Assembly: GCF_003703835.1 (NCBI RefSeq)
Contig: NZ_RDQR01000022.1
Coordinates: 1-43,328, forward strand
Length of the DNA stretch: 43,328 bases
Direction: 5' to 3'
Source of the DNA: Auritidibacter ignavus
Lineage (GTDB): Bacteria > Actinomycetota > Actinomycetes > Actinomycetales > Micrococcaceae
Part shown: piece by piece, positions 34,925 through 43,110 of the stretch
Layout of the letters: every line of letters starts with the position of its first letter
Numbering within the stretch: the first letter of the stretch is position 1
The notes under the pieces: generated by a model
The model's input: only the letters and a program-made list of their open reading frames with translations
The model's database searches: none
What the model was told of the DNA's origin: nothing
Position numbers and translations under genes: made by a program

Positions 34925-35590
34925 CTAGGCCAAGCGTTTATCGGTGATGCGCACCAGGCGGTTACCCAGGATTTGCACCGCGCTGACCAGCAACAGCATC
35001 AGCACGATGGCAACCAGCATGACTTCGGTTTCATACCGGTAATAGCCGTAGCGGATCGCGAAGTCCCCGATCCCGCCACCTCCGACCAGGCCGACCATGG
35101 CCGAATACGAAATAAAGGAGACAGTGGTGATCGTGATGGAGCCGATCAGCGCCGGCCGGGCGTCTACCAGCATGACCTGCCGGATGATCTGACCACGGGT
35201 CGCCCCCATCGCGCGGGCTGCCTCGATCGGCCCGGAGCCGAGTTGATTGATGTTCTGTTCGACCAGTCGAGCGAAGTACGGGATGGCATTGACCGTCAGC
35301 GGAACGATAGCCGCCGCTGTGCCGACCGTGGTCCCCACCAGCAAACGGGTGAAGGGAATGATCGCGATCAGCAGGATCAAGAACGGGAATGACCGCACCG
35401 CATTCACCAAAGCCGATATCACCTTATGCAAGTGCGGTGAGGGCGAAATCCCGTCGGGCGCGTGGTTGACCAACCAAATTCCCAACGGAGTTCCGAGCAA
35501 CACCGCAATCGGGATCGCGACCCCGATCATAACGAAGGTCTGCAACAGTGCTGTGGTGAGTTCGGGAAGGAGCTCGAGGATGCGTTCCAT
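34925..35590 (-). CDS. metI: Methionine ABC transporter permease MetI
   Basis: A 221-residue permease with five membrane spans. The coupling loop EAARAMGATRGQIIRQVMLVDARPAL (EAA-x3-G) near residues 134-160 is typical of MetI. ATG 35590 follows the metN stop by 1 nt, showing coupling; a GTG at 35599 is a second choice. metQ follows 54 nt later. Confidence 0.9.
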   Translation of the reverse strand: MERILELLPELTTALLQTFVMIGVAIPIAVLLGTPLGIWLVNHAPDGISPSPHLHKVISALVNAVRSFPFLILLIAIIPFTRLLVGTTVGTAAAIVPLTVNAIPYFARLVEQNINQLGSGPIEAARAMGATRGQIIRQVMLVDARPALIGSITITTVSFISYSAMVGLVGGGGIGDFAIRYGYYRYETEVMLVAIVLMLLLVSAVQILGNRLVRITDKRLA

Positions 35591-35591
35591 C

Positions 35592-36422
35592 TCACTCACC
35601 CACCTTCTGCAGTGCCAACTCCGCGGCCTCTTCCACCACGACAGGAACATCCGGGGGCGTACTCCGTCCCTTCTGTACCGAGATCCCTTCAGAAAGCAGG
35701 TAACGCCCGATCGCGGTCTGAGGCTGGAAGGTTGCGGCCCGCAGGTCATCGGTGGTGAATTGCTCCACGATCGAGCCATGCTCCATGACCGTCACGTCAT
35801 CGGCCAGGGCTTTAATCACTTCCATTTCGTGGGTCACCAGCACAATGGTGATCCCCAGTTGAGCGTTAATATCAGCCAGATATTGCAAGACCGTGGCAGT
35901 AGTGAACGGATCCAATGCCGAGGTTGGCTCATCGCACAACAACACATTCGGCTGGGTGGCTAGCGCCCGCGCAATCGCAACACGCTGTTTTTGGCCACCA
36001 GATAGCTGCGCCGGATAGGCCCTAGCCTTCTCCGCAAGATCCACCAAGTCGAGCGCTTCCAGCGCCCGCCGGCGACGCTCACGTCGGTCTTTCACCCCGG
36101 AAAACGTCAAAGACTGCTCGACATTGGCCAGCGCTGTGTGATTATTGACCAGGTTGAACCCCTGGAAGATCATCCCGATCTGATGGCGACGCTGACGCAG
36201 TTGCTCAGCGTTGAGCTGTGTCAGCTCCTCGCCATCGACCCACACCTGCCCGGCCGTGGGCCGTTCGAGCAGATTGATATTGCGCAACAGTGTGGATTTA
36301 CCGGCCCCCGAAAAACCGATAATGCCATGGATCGAGCCCCGACGTATCTCAAGGCTGACGTTATCGACTGCGGTAATCTCACCACCTTTGAACGTTGTGG
36401 TGACGTGACGCAGAGAAATCAT
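35592..36422 (-). CDS. metN: Methionine ABC transporter ATPase MetN, short form
   Basis: A 276-residue ATPase with Walker A GFSGAGKST near residue 35, the Q-loop MIFQGFN, the signature LSGGQKQRVAIARAL, Walker B VLLCDEPTSALD and the switch LVTHEM. E. coli MetN is about 340 residues and ends in a NIL domain that binds methionine and shuts the pump. Here only about 50 residues follow the ATPase core, so that domain is missing or vestigial. ATG 36422 is preceded by GGAGG 6 nt away, next to a SAM-type riboswitch. Confidence 0.9.
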   Translation of the reverse strand: MISLRHVTTTFKGGEITAVDNVSLEIRRGSIHGIIGFSGAGKSTLLRNINLLERPTAGQVWVDGEELTQLNAEQLRQRRHQIGMIFQGFNLVNNHTALANVEQSLTFSGVKDRRERRRRALEALDLVDLAEKARAYPAQLSGGQKQRVAIARALATQPNVLLCDEPTSALDPFTTATVLQYLADINAQLGITIVLVTHEMEVIKALADDVTVMEHGSIVEQFTTDDLRAATFQPQTAIGRYLLSEGISVQKGRSTPPDVPVVVEEAAELALQKVGE

Positions 36423-36766
36423 AGGAATCCTCCATCGTAGCTGGCATTGGCACCTTTGCCTCATATGGCGGGTTGCCTCGACGTCTTCGAGCCAGGTCTC
36501 TCGGTCGATCTGGATGGTTACCGGGCTAGTCTGACACACCACAATGAGGCTGTCATGACCGCTGTCACATACACGACTTCAGAGATCGACGAGCCCGTTC
36601 AACCTCAATACAGACCCAGAGATGACTCCGTAAGACGCCACACTGCACGCTATCCACAGTCACAATCGGCGGTCTTATCGTGTCCTCAGGAATCGATACT
36701 ATGTTCTACATAACGAATGACAGAGCATATTATCAAACAACTGATCGATGATGGGAGGTGTGCACG
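36423..36766. other. 344-bp divergent region between metN and the HNH gene
   Basis: It holds the SAM-type aptamer (minus strand, 36432-36517) and its upstream promoter, which I cannot place, plus the HNH promoter region. TATTAT at 36728-36733 is a possible -10 for the HNH gene. The A/T content is higher than in most of the window. No additional gene is seen. Confidence 0.5.
36432..36517 (-). promoter_or_regulatory. Compact SAM-I-clan riboswitch (S box) of metNIQ
   Basis: Read on the minus strand, P1 is CCATC (36517-36513) with GATGG (36436-36432). P2 is CGAC/GTCG, then a kink-turn GAAGA and inner GAG/CTC. The P2 loop TGGC can pair with GCCA in GGTGCCAATGCCAGC (36454-36440), the known pseudoknot. 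GGCAACC (36477-36471) opens P3 (ACC/GGT and GCC/GGC). These are the hallmarks of the SAM-I clan. No P4 hairpin is visible between P3 and P1. The 3' arm of P1 shares two bases with the Shine-Dalgarno GGAGG (36433-36429) and no terminator follows. SAM binding should therefore reduce translation of metN. Confidence 0.75.
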
Positions 36767-38548
36767 ATGACGGTCACTGACGCACCGCGCGCCCGCCACC
36801 CATTGTCATTTTTGGATCTCGATGGCGTGGCCGGGGCCTCCATGGGAGATAAGGCCGCCGCTGCTCTGGTCTTGCTCAAATCGCTGGGGCAGGACCTGGC
36901 CGCATCGGACGCTTACGAGAAATTCGCTCGCTACACTCCCGAAACCGCGAGCGCAGACTGGAACTCGTCGCTCGCCTCCGCCCCGCAACAACATGACTCC
37001 ACGCGGTTAGTGGAACCTGACAACTACTGGGACTCGTTGCCGGAAATAAACCATGTGGCAGAAGCCTTGCAGACTGCGTTGGCCGGGGCCCAGACGCTGT
37101 TGAGCGGTCATACCCAACGCGCCACGGCGTCCAGTGCCGATCAGCAGGATCTTTTGGGCGTTCCCGAGGGCGCTCGTGGTTACCGGGATGGCCGGAAGTA
37201 CTTTACCGAGTCTGTCGGGATCGGAACTCGAGAAGCCAAACAACGCCAGCAACGCTCCGAATTCATCTCCGGCGGTCCACCACCGATCAGTGGCGGCCCC
37301 GAGATCCCACCGGAGTTTCCCGCAGCGACGAAGGCCTTCAGCATTGGGTCGATCAGCACAGAACACTTGGACCGGCTCATTCGCCTGGTCAATGATGTCA
37401 AGAAGTATGCCCGGAACACACATACTCCACCTGGTTTGATCGATCGACTGCTTGATGAGGTCGTGCCCCTGCTGGTCGAGCGCGCCGAGGAACTCAGCGT
37501 CAACGAGTTCAACACGCTCTGCAAGGAATGGCTACCCAAGATCTGCCACCACATTGATCAAGACGGCCCGGCACCCGAGGAGGTCGTCGACCCACAGCGG
37601 GGCCGGGAAGATTTTTGGGTCCGACCGCGTGAAGATGGTGGCCTTGATTTCGGTGGTACGGTGTACGGGTTGTCTGCCGAACTCCTCTCGACCATCGACC
37701 ATGCTGCGAACAACTACGCTGCCCTGAAAAACAACGCCACCAACGAGGCTCAGGCGCAGACGCCACGCAATCCGCTGATCAAAGCAATCATGGCAAACTT
37801 CCCAGAGCTGAAACCCCACGATGTGATCAGTGTTGACGAGAACGGCACTGAGCAGGTGTACGCAGAGCACGATCTGCTCGACCGGAGAAGTCGCAATCAG
37901 CGTACGCTGAATGCACTGTTCGCGGTCCTCACCGCGGGACTCGGAGCAGGCCGTCAGAAGAACGCGCTCCCCTCCACCCGCGGTCAAGATACGAAGATGA
38001 TCGTGACCATGGACTACGAAACCTTCAGCCATCAACTCTCCCGACGCTTCCAGCTCGATGAGGATCTCAGAAGGTCCACACTTCGAGATTGGTTGGTTGA
38101 TGACCCCACCACTCGCGGACACAGATTCCGATCCGAAGGTCAATATTCTGCAACGATTCATCCCTCACGACTCAGAGCGATGGCCTGCCACGCCGGAATC
38201 ATCCCGCAACTCATGGATGGCGATCACGAGGTCCTAGACATGGGACGGCAGCGACGCGATTTTTCCGCCGCTCAACACCGCTGCCTGGTGGCTCGAGACC
38301 GCGGGTGTGCCACACCGGGGTGCACTATGCCTCCAGCCTGGTGCCACGTCCACCACATCACAGAGTGGGAACACGGTGGCGAAACGGACATCGATAACGC
38401 GGTACTACTCTGTAGCGCCCACCATACCGATGTGCACACCGGTAAGTGGAGTATTGTCAGAGTCGACCGCGAGGGAGTGTGGTTCTCACCGGCTCCGTGG
38501 CTGAACCCTGATCCCACTCCCCGTCGAAACGTCAGGGCACACAGTTAA
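36767..38548 (+). CDS. DUF222 / HNH endonuclease-like protein
   Basis: A 593-residue protein. The long N-terminal and central region is of the DUF222 (13E12-repeat) type. The C-terminal HNH domain reads CATPGCTMPPAWCHVHHITEWEHGGETDIDNAVLLCSAHHTDVH, with the paired Cys, the His-His and the final His-His needed for metal and catalysis. These proteins occur in many copies in actinobacterial genomes and their role is unsettled. ATG 36767 has GGGAGG 8 nt upstream. Its stop overlaps the convergent aldolase stop through TTAA. Confidence 0.85.
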   Translation: MTVTDAPRARHPLSFLDLDGVAGASMGDKAAAALVLLKSLGQDLAASDAYEKFARYTPETASADWNSSLASAPQQHDSTRLVEPDNYWDSLPEINHVAEALQTALAGAQTLLSGHTQRATASSADQQDLLGVPEGARGYRDGRKYFTESVGIGTREAKQRQQRSEFISGGPPPISGGPEIPPEFPAATKAFSIGSISTEHLDRLIRLVNDVKKYARNTHTPPGLIDRLLDEVVPLLVERAEELSVNEFNTLCKEWLPKICHHIDQDGPAPEEVVDPQRGREDFWVRPREDGGLDFGGTVYGLSAELLSTIDHAANNYAALKNNATNEAQAQTPRNPLIKAIMANFPELKPHDVISVDENGTEQVYAEHDLLDRRSRNQRTLNALFAVLTAGLGAGRQKNALPSTRGQDTKMIVTMDYETFSHQLSRRFQLDEDLRRSTLRDWLVDDPTTRGHRFRSEGQYSATIHPSRLRAMACHAGIIPQLMDGDHEVLDMGRQRRDFSAAQHRCLVARDRGCATPGCTMPPAWCHVHHITEWEHGGETDIDNAVLLCSAHHTDVHTGKWSIVRVDREGVWFSPAPWLNPDPTPRRNVRAHS

Positions 38549-39423
38549 GATTTCAAAACTTTACTTACACTTTTTTCTAGCTCTTGATCAGCCTGTACGC
38601 CTGGTTCGAGAATCTCTGTGCTTATCGGTAGTCCCTTGGTTTTTACCGCTACTTTTATGGCCGAAATGAAAAGATCAGCTGTGTCATAAAGTCGCATCAA
38701 ACTTGTTATACGAGTAGCACACTCGACCACGGTCTGGCAGTGTTTTGCTTGGTAAGCCCGGTGTAGCCTGACGAACAGCTCGGGTTCAACATTGGTCAAC
38801 CCAGAAAGTATCCCGGCACCACCACTGACTCTGTTGGTCAAATAGTACTCATCAAAACCCGATAGCACTGAAAAGTCATCCCGGGCTTTCGACACAGCTT
38901 GAATAACTTCCCTGGTATGCGAAGCAGAATCCACCGTATCTTTGATCCCCACAATATTTTGATATTTGCTCGCGAGACGGGTTACAAGCTCCGGGCCGAG
39001 GTCCGAACCAGTCCGGGCCGGAAAGTTATAGAGCATAACCGGCATGTGGACAGATTCAGCGACGGTAGCGAAAAACTTCTCAGCCGAGCATTCCGAAGGG
39101 CCGAAGTAGTACGGTGAAACCACAACTACTGCATCTGCACCATGTTCGCGCGAGAAATTCGATAATTCGATTACGTCTTCTTGGCGAGTAGCTCCGGTCC
39201 CCACTAACAGTTGGATCCTCGAATCAAGATGCTCAGCCAGAATAGCCACGGCTTCTTTCTTTTGCTCCAAGGTGAACCCGTAGAACTCACCAATAGAACC
39301 AAAGAGCAACACGCCGTCTATCCCAGCCTCAACTAGATGATCGAGGTGTCGTTTCCAGTTGTCAAAATCGAAGGAACCGTTTTGCAGCGGGGTAATTGAC
39401 GGCGTATAGACTCCGTTAAACAT
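38545..39423 (-). CDS. DapA-family aldolase, probable 2-keto-3-deoxy-L-fuconate aldolase
   Basis: A 292-residue TIM-barrel class I aldolase. The Schiff-base Lys161 (GIKDTVDS) and Tyr132 (LYNFPARTG) are present. The substrate loop reads FGSIGEF instead of the GTTGE of true dihydrodipicolinate synthases, arguing for another 2-keto acid. Its place at the end of a fucose operon suggests cleavage of 2-keto-3-deoxy-L-fuconate to pyruvate and L-lactaldehyde, as in the non-phosphorylating pathway. Its ATG shares one base with the lactonase stop. Confidence 0.82.
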   Translation of the reverse strand: MFNGVYTPSITPLQNGSFDFDNWKRHLDHLVEAGIDGVLLFGSIGEFYGFTLEQKKEAVAILAEHLDSRIQLLVGTGATRQEDVIELSNFSREHGADAVVVVSPYYFGPSECSAEKFFATVAESVHMPVMLYNFPARTGSDLGPELVTRLASKYQNIVGIKDTVDSASHTREVIQAVSKARDDFSVLSGFDEYYLTNRVSGGAGILSGLTNVEPELFVRLHRAYQAKHCQTVVECATRITSLMRLYDTADLFISAIKVAVKTKGLPISTEILEPGVQADQELEKSVSKVLKS

Positions 39424-40166
39424 TATCGCTCCTGACCAATTTGATAAGCGCGAAGCGCGTTGAAGGCGAAGACATCCTCGTCATCTTTAAAGACTGATCG
39501 GACAAAGCAGAAGTGCTCATCGAAGTCAGCTCGCACCGGGAAATTTGATGCGTAAAGCACTTTGAACTTCCCGAACGTTTCGGCAACATAGTCCACTACT
39601 TCCTTCTGCACCGGGTCATCGCCGGAGATCTTGACATAGCAGCTAGGCAACTGGGCCAAATCCCGCAACGCAGCTCGTGATTCAGGGGTCAAATCGGTGA
39701 CATTGCCCAGGTGATCCAAAACGAGCTGTGCTTCAGGAACCTTAGCCAGGGCTCGGGCTATATCCGTGATGTCTTCGCCTCTGCATGTGACATCAAAGGG
39801 CAGAGGCAGAGAGCGCAGACCTTCTATAAAACTCTGTTCCATCACTCTTCCAGAAGGAGCAGTGTGAAGCGGCTCTCGAATGCCGGTAGCGTGGACAGGC
39901 ACCCTCATCCACGGGCTTAGTTGAGATCGCAAAACCCGTCCGAGGATTTGTGGTCTCTGACGTTCGTAGACCAACTGATCTTCCTGTTCTGGATCATCTT
40001 GATCAATTTCAACGTAGACCCCACCGAGAAACTCGACGTCATCATACTTGTCATATTCAGCCCGAAGATCCTCGAACCGGTACGTTCGGTTCAGTCTGTC
40101 GCTCAGCCACGGGATCGACTGAACATTCGGATCCCACTGGTGAAAATGGGCGTCAATGACCTTCAT
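39423..40166 (-). CDS. Amidohydrolase, probable L-fucono-1,5-lactonase
   Basis: This 247-residue member of the COG3618 amidohydrolase group starts with the metal-binding DAHFHQWDP (HxH at residues 6-8). It carries LDHLGN near residue 152 and YASNFPV near residue 207. The latter replaces the more usual FGSDWPV, so the final Asp ligand of the family is not in its normal context. It is somewhat shorter than the usual 270-290 residues. By family and operon it should open L-fuconolactone to L-fuconate. The start overlaps the FucU stop by 4 nt. Confidence 0.78.
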   Translation of the reverse strand: MKVIDAHFHQWDPNVQSIPWLSDRLNRTYRFEDLRAEYDKYDDVEFLGGVYVEIDQDDPEQEDQLVYERQRPQILGRVLRSQLSPWMRVPVHATGIREPLHTAPSGRVMEQSFIEGLRSLPLPFDVTCRGEDITDIARALAKVPEAQLVLDHLGNVTDLTPESRAALRDLAQLPSCYVKISGDDPVQKEVVDYVAETFGKFKVLYASNFPVRADFDEHFCFVRSVFKDDEDVFAFNALRAYQIGQER

Positions 40167-40576
40167 ACAACCACCCCTTTGGTCAAGATCAAATTGGCAT
40201 ACTGCGCGACTTCGCCCGTAGCCACCACTGCATAAGCCTGCTGAGCCTGCTCATAGAAGTCGAAGCGGTTCAAAAACCCAATATTCTCCTCGTTTAGGAG
40301 CTCGATATAATCGTTCCAGATAGGCGTTTCTACCCGATCTCCAGCCACGACTTCCATAAGCGTAACGGGTTTCTCAATGTAGGTATCTAACGGGATCAGC
40401 TCAAGAACTGCCTTGACTAGCCGTAAAGTCCCGTGGCCATCAGCACGCACAATCCGCTGCCCGATGGAAGTCGCGGGAAAGTGCGCGTCCGCAAGCACAA
40501 TTGTGTCCCCGTGGCCCATTTCAGCAAGGACCTTAAGAAGTTCCGGCGAAATGACCGAGTCAATTCCCTTGAGCAT
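40163..40576 (-). CDS. fucU: L-fucose mutarotase FucU (RbsD/FucU family)
   Basis: A 137-residue protein. The family motifs MGHGDTIVLADAHFPA (residues 20-35, with the catalytic His22) and a C-terminal Tyr/Asn segment are present. It interconverts the alpha and beta anomers of L-fucose after import. It overlaps the lactonase by 4 nt and lies 4 nt after the fucP stop, so it is tightly packed in the operon. Confidence 0.85.
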   Translation of the reverse strand: MLKGIDSVISPELLKVLAEMGHGDTIVLADAHFPATSIGQRIVRADGHGTLRLVKAVLELIPLDTYIEKPVTLMEVVAGDRVETPIWNDYIELLNEENIGFLNRFDFYEQAQQAYAVVATGEVAQYANLILTKGVVV

Positions 40577-40580
40577 TGTC

Positions 40581-41837
40581 CTAACTCACTTTCTGGTGGT
40601 AGCCGATTCGAGAACCGGAAATGCCGTACCAAACCAGGTAGGCAAAGCCAATCAGAGACACAAATAGCGAAGCTTCCAAACCGAAAGCGTCTTGGACGAA
40701 ACCCAACAGGAGCGGGATAACTGCTCCACCGCCAATAGTCATCGTGAGTATCGCTGCACCGTTCTTCGCCGCGGCTCCATCAATGCCACGCAGTGCCAAC
40801 GCGTAAATAGTTGGGAAGCCAATCGACATAAAGAAGTAAAGCACCATAAACGCGATCACTGAGATGGGCCCGAGTCCAAGTGCCGCTAAGAACATCATCG
40901 CAAAACCAGCACTGAAATAGATGGCAAGAACTTTTCCAGATTCAACGTATTTGAAAACTGGCGCCGTGGCGAAGCGCCCCAACGCGAAGAGCACAGTCAG
41001 AACTGCCAAAAGGGTAGAAGCCACTCCGGCGTTGATCCCGTCCCACTGCTGCTGAGCAAAGGTCGAAAACACTGAAAATCCAAGAGTTTGCAACCCCACG
41101 TAAACGAACAAGGCAACTACACCAAAGGTGAAGTAGGGCCTAAAGAACACCGCTCCAAACCTCGCCGAATTAGCCATCCCCACATCATCGCCTGCGGGTG
41201 TGGGGAGTTTGGCGAAGACGAATACCAGCAACACGGCAAGCACAACAATACCGATGACCGTATAGATCAGTGCGGTCTGCCCCATAAAAGTATCCCGGGC
41301 TTCCTGGAAGCCGGGGTCGCCGGCGGTTACCGTCTCACCCAGGATCAGGCCAAGCAACAAGGGGCCAATGACCTGACCAATACCGTTAAACCCCTGGGCG
41401 ATGTTCATCCGCGTCGACGCAGTACTTTCACCCCCAATCTTGGTCATATACGGGTTGCAGTTAGCTTCCAGCGCAGCGGCCCCCAGAGCAATAACGAACA
41501 TCGCTATAAGAAATATCCAGTAGGACAATGTAGAAGTCGCAGGGATAGTCAGCGCCGCACCGAGAACAAAAAATACGAGCCCGACAATCATGCCACCCTT
41601 ATACCCATGCCGTTTCGCCACCATTGTTGCTGGGATCGCCATCACGAAATATGCCCCGAAATAAGCGACCTGCAAGAGCGAAGACTCCGCACCGGAAAGT
41701 TGAAGATAGGTGGCAAACGGGTCACGGATGCCATTGACGAGGTTCATGGTCAAACCCCAGATAAAGAAGAGGGCAGTAACCAAGATAATGGCCGTGCGGA
41801 CGGCCGAGGTTTTTCGTCCGGTATTTTCCGCAGACAT
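40581..41837 (-). CDS. fucP: L-fucose:H+ symporter FucP (MFS, FHS family)
   Basis: A 418-residue twelve-span major-facilitator protein. The first span FFIWGLTMNLVNGIRDPF and the fourth-span ALEANCNPYM match the fucose/glucose-galactose symporter group. The acidic residue of span four (in ALEAN) corresponds to E. coli Glu135. At the place of E. coli Asp46, this protein appears to have Asn35, with an Asp four residues on (Asp39). It imports L-fucose with protons. It is followed within 4 nt by fucU. Confidence 0.82.
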   Translation of the reverse strand: MSAENTGRKTSAVRTAIILVTALFFIWGLTMNLVNGIRDPFATYLQLSGAESSLLQVAYFGAYFVMAIPATMVAKRHGYKGGMIVGLVFFVLGAALTIPATSTLSYWIFLIAMFVIALGAAALEANCNPYMTKIGGESTASTRMNIAQGFNGIGQVIGPLLLGLILGETVTAGDPGFQEARDTFMGQTALIYTVIGIVVLAVLLVFVFAKLPTPAGDDVGMANSARFGAVFFRPYFTFGVVALFVYVGLQTLGFSVFSTFAQQQWDGINAGVASTLLAVLTVLFALGRFATAPVFKYVESGKVLAIYFSAGFAMMFLAALGLGPISVIAFMVLYFFMSIGFPTIYALALRGIDGAAAKNGAAILTMTIGGGAVIPLLLGFVQDAFGLEASLFVSLIGFAYLVWYGISGSRIGYHQKVS

Positions 41838-41845
41838 GATGGCTC

Positions 41846-42634
41846 CTAATTCAGCGCGCGGTCGAGATGAACGTACCCACCGTCAACGTAAATCTGCTGA
41901 CCTGTGGTGTGGCTGGACAGTGGTGAGAGCAAGAAAACACCCATATCAGCGATTTCTTTCGGAGTCGTCATCCGCTTTTCCAAGGGGATGTTTTCGGTGA
42001 TCTCCTCAAGTCGCGCTTGTTGTTCGGCTTCTGCCCCGAAAGTTTTAATCCAATTGGCATACATCGGGGTCCAGGCTTCTGCAACCACAATCGCATTAGC
42101 ACGTACCGAGTCCTTCGCAAGGGCGGCCGCCCACTCGCGTGTCAGACCAAGGATCGCACCTTTCGCGGCCGCATAGGCGGACGTCTTTCCCTGACCCGTT
42201 ACCGCGGTTTTGGACGTGATATTTAGAATGGACCCCTTAGATTCGCGCAAGTAATTCACCGAGGCATGCACGGTTTCGTAGTAATGGGTGAGATTGCCGT
42301 GCAGAGACTTCTCGAATTCTTCCCAAGTGGTGCTATCTAGATCCAGGTTGTCATTTGTCCCAGCGTTATTGACCACTCCGGCCAGGACACCGTACTTCCG
42401 GTAGACTTCATCAACGATCGGTGCAATTTGCTCCGTATTGTTTAGGTCAACCGTGTAATATTCATAGGTAGCGCCTAGATCACTCATTGAAGCGGTAAAA
42501 TCCTCATCGGCTTCCGAACGGTTCAAGACGACGGGTATAGCACCTTCACGTGCCAGAGATTCAGTGATGGCCCGTCCAATGCCATGTTTACCACCGGTAA
42601 CAATTATGGGTTTTTCTGCTAGTTTCAGATCCAC
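41846..42634 (-). CDS. SDR dehydrogenase, probable L-fucose dehydrogenase
   Basis: A 262-residue short-chain dehydrogenase. The cofactor loop is TGGKHGIG near residue 14 and NNAG is near 90. The catalytic Ser lies in LNITSKTAV and Tyr-x3-Lys in SAYAAAKG. In the non-phosphorylating pathway the first oxidation (L-fucose to the lactone) is done by an SDR. An alternative is 2-keto-3-deoxy-L-fuconate dehydrogenase, which seems less likely because an aldolase is present. It lies 11 nt after the dehydratase remnant and 8 nt before fucP. Confidence 0.78.
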   Translation of the reverse strand: MDLKLAEKPIIVTGGKHGIGRAITESLAREGAIPVVLNRSEADEDFTASMSDLGATYEYYTVDLNNTEQIAPIVDEVYRKYGVLAGVVNNAGTNDNLDLDSTTWEEFEKSLHGNLTHYYETVHASVNYLRESKGSILNITSKTAVTGQGKTSAYAAAKGAILGLTREWAAALAKDSVRANAIVVAEAWTPMYANWIKTFGAEAEQQARLEEITENIPLEKRMTTPKEIADMGVFLLSPLSSHTTGQQIYVDGGYVHLDRALN

Positions 42635-42645
42635 GATAGGTCTCC

Positions 42646-43110
42646 TTATTGCTGGTTTAGAAGTCGCTGCGACGCGGCGTCAAAGGTATATGCCGTGATT
42701 GATTCAGGCTTCATTTCGCTCGACGCGCCTGGAGTTCTGGGAGCCACATAATGGCCCTGACGAATTTCGGTGGGAGTCACAAAATGCTCGTGTAGGTTAT
42801 CGACATATTCGATGAATCGGTTTTCTTTAGTCGCCGAAACGGCGATATAGTCAAACATTGACATGTGAGCCACCAACTCGCATAGCCCTACACCGCCAGC
42901 ATGGGGGCAAACGCGAACTCCGTACTTAGCGGCCAATAGCAAGATCGCTATGTTCTCATTCGGTCCGGCTACCCGAGTGGCATCCATCTGATAAACGTCT
43001 AGAGCACCCGAAGTAATGAACTGCTTGGCGATGATCCGGTTCTGCATTTGTTCACCGGTCGCGACTGGGATAGGGGTAATGGCCTCACGTATCGCACGAG
43101 AGGTTGTCAA
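42646..43110 (-). pseudogene. L-fuconate dehydratase, 3' part, interrupted by an IS element
   Basis: About 150 residues of the C-terminal barrel of an enolase-superfamily dehydratase. SRAIREAITPIPVATGEQMQNR, then ILLLAAKYGVRVCPHAGGVGLCELVAHMSMFDYIAVS match L-fuconate dehydratase closely, including the His of CPHAGG. The family length is about 430-440 residues, so roughly 280 N-terminal residues, including the catalytic Lys and most metal ligands, are missing. Homology stops near 43102, where IS256-type terminal sequence begins. TTG 43110 is not a real start but lies in the IS end. Confidence 0.85.

Noticed and set aside
36423-36431. Intrinsic terminator after the SAM-type aptamer
   Set aside because: No hairpin with a T-tract lies between the aptamer and the metN start; there are only a few bases and the ribosome site.
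36447-36713. Plus-strand open frame upstream of the HNH gene
   Set aside because: It lies opposite the SAM-type aptamer and reads as non-protein sequence.
38545-39423. Dihydrodipicolinate synthase of lysine synthesis
   Set aside because: The GTTGE loop is replaced by GSIGE and the gene sits in a fucose operon, so another 2-keto acid aldolase is more likely.
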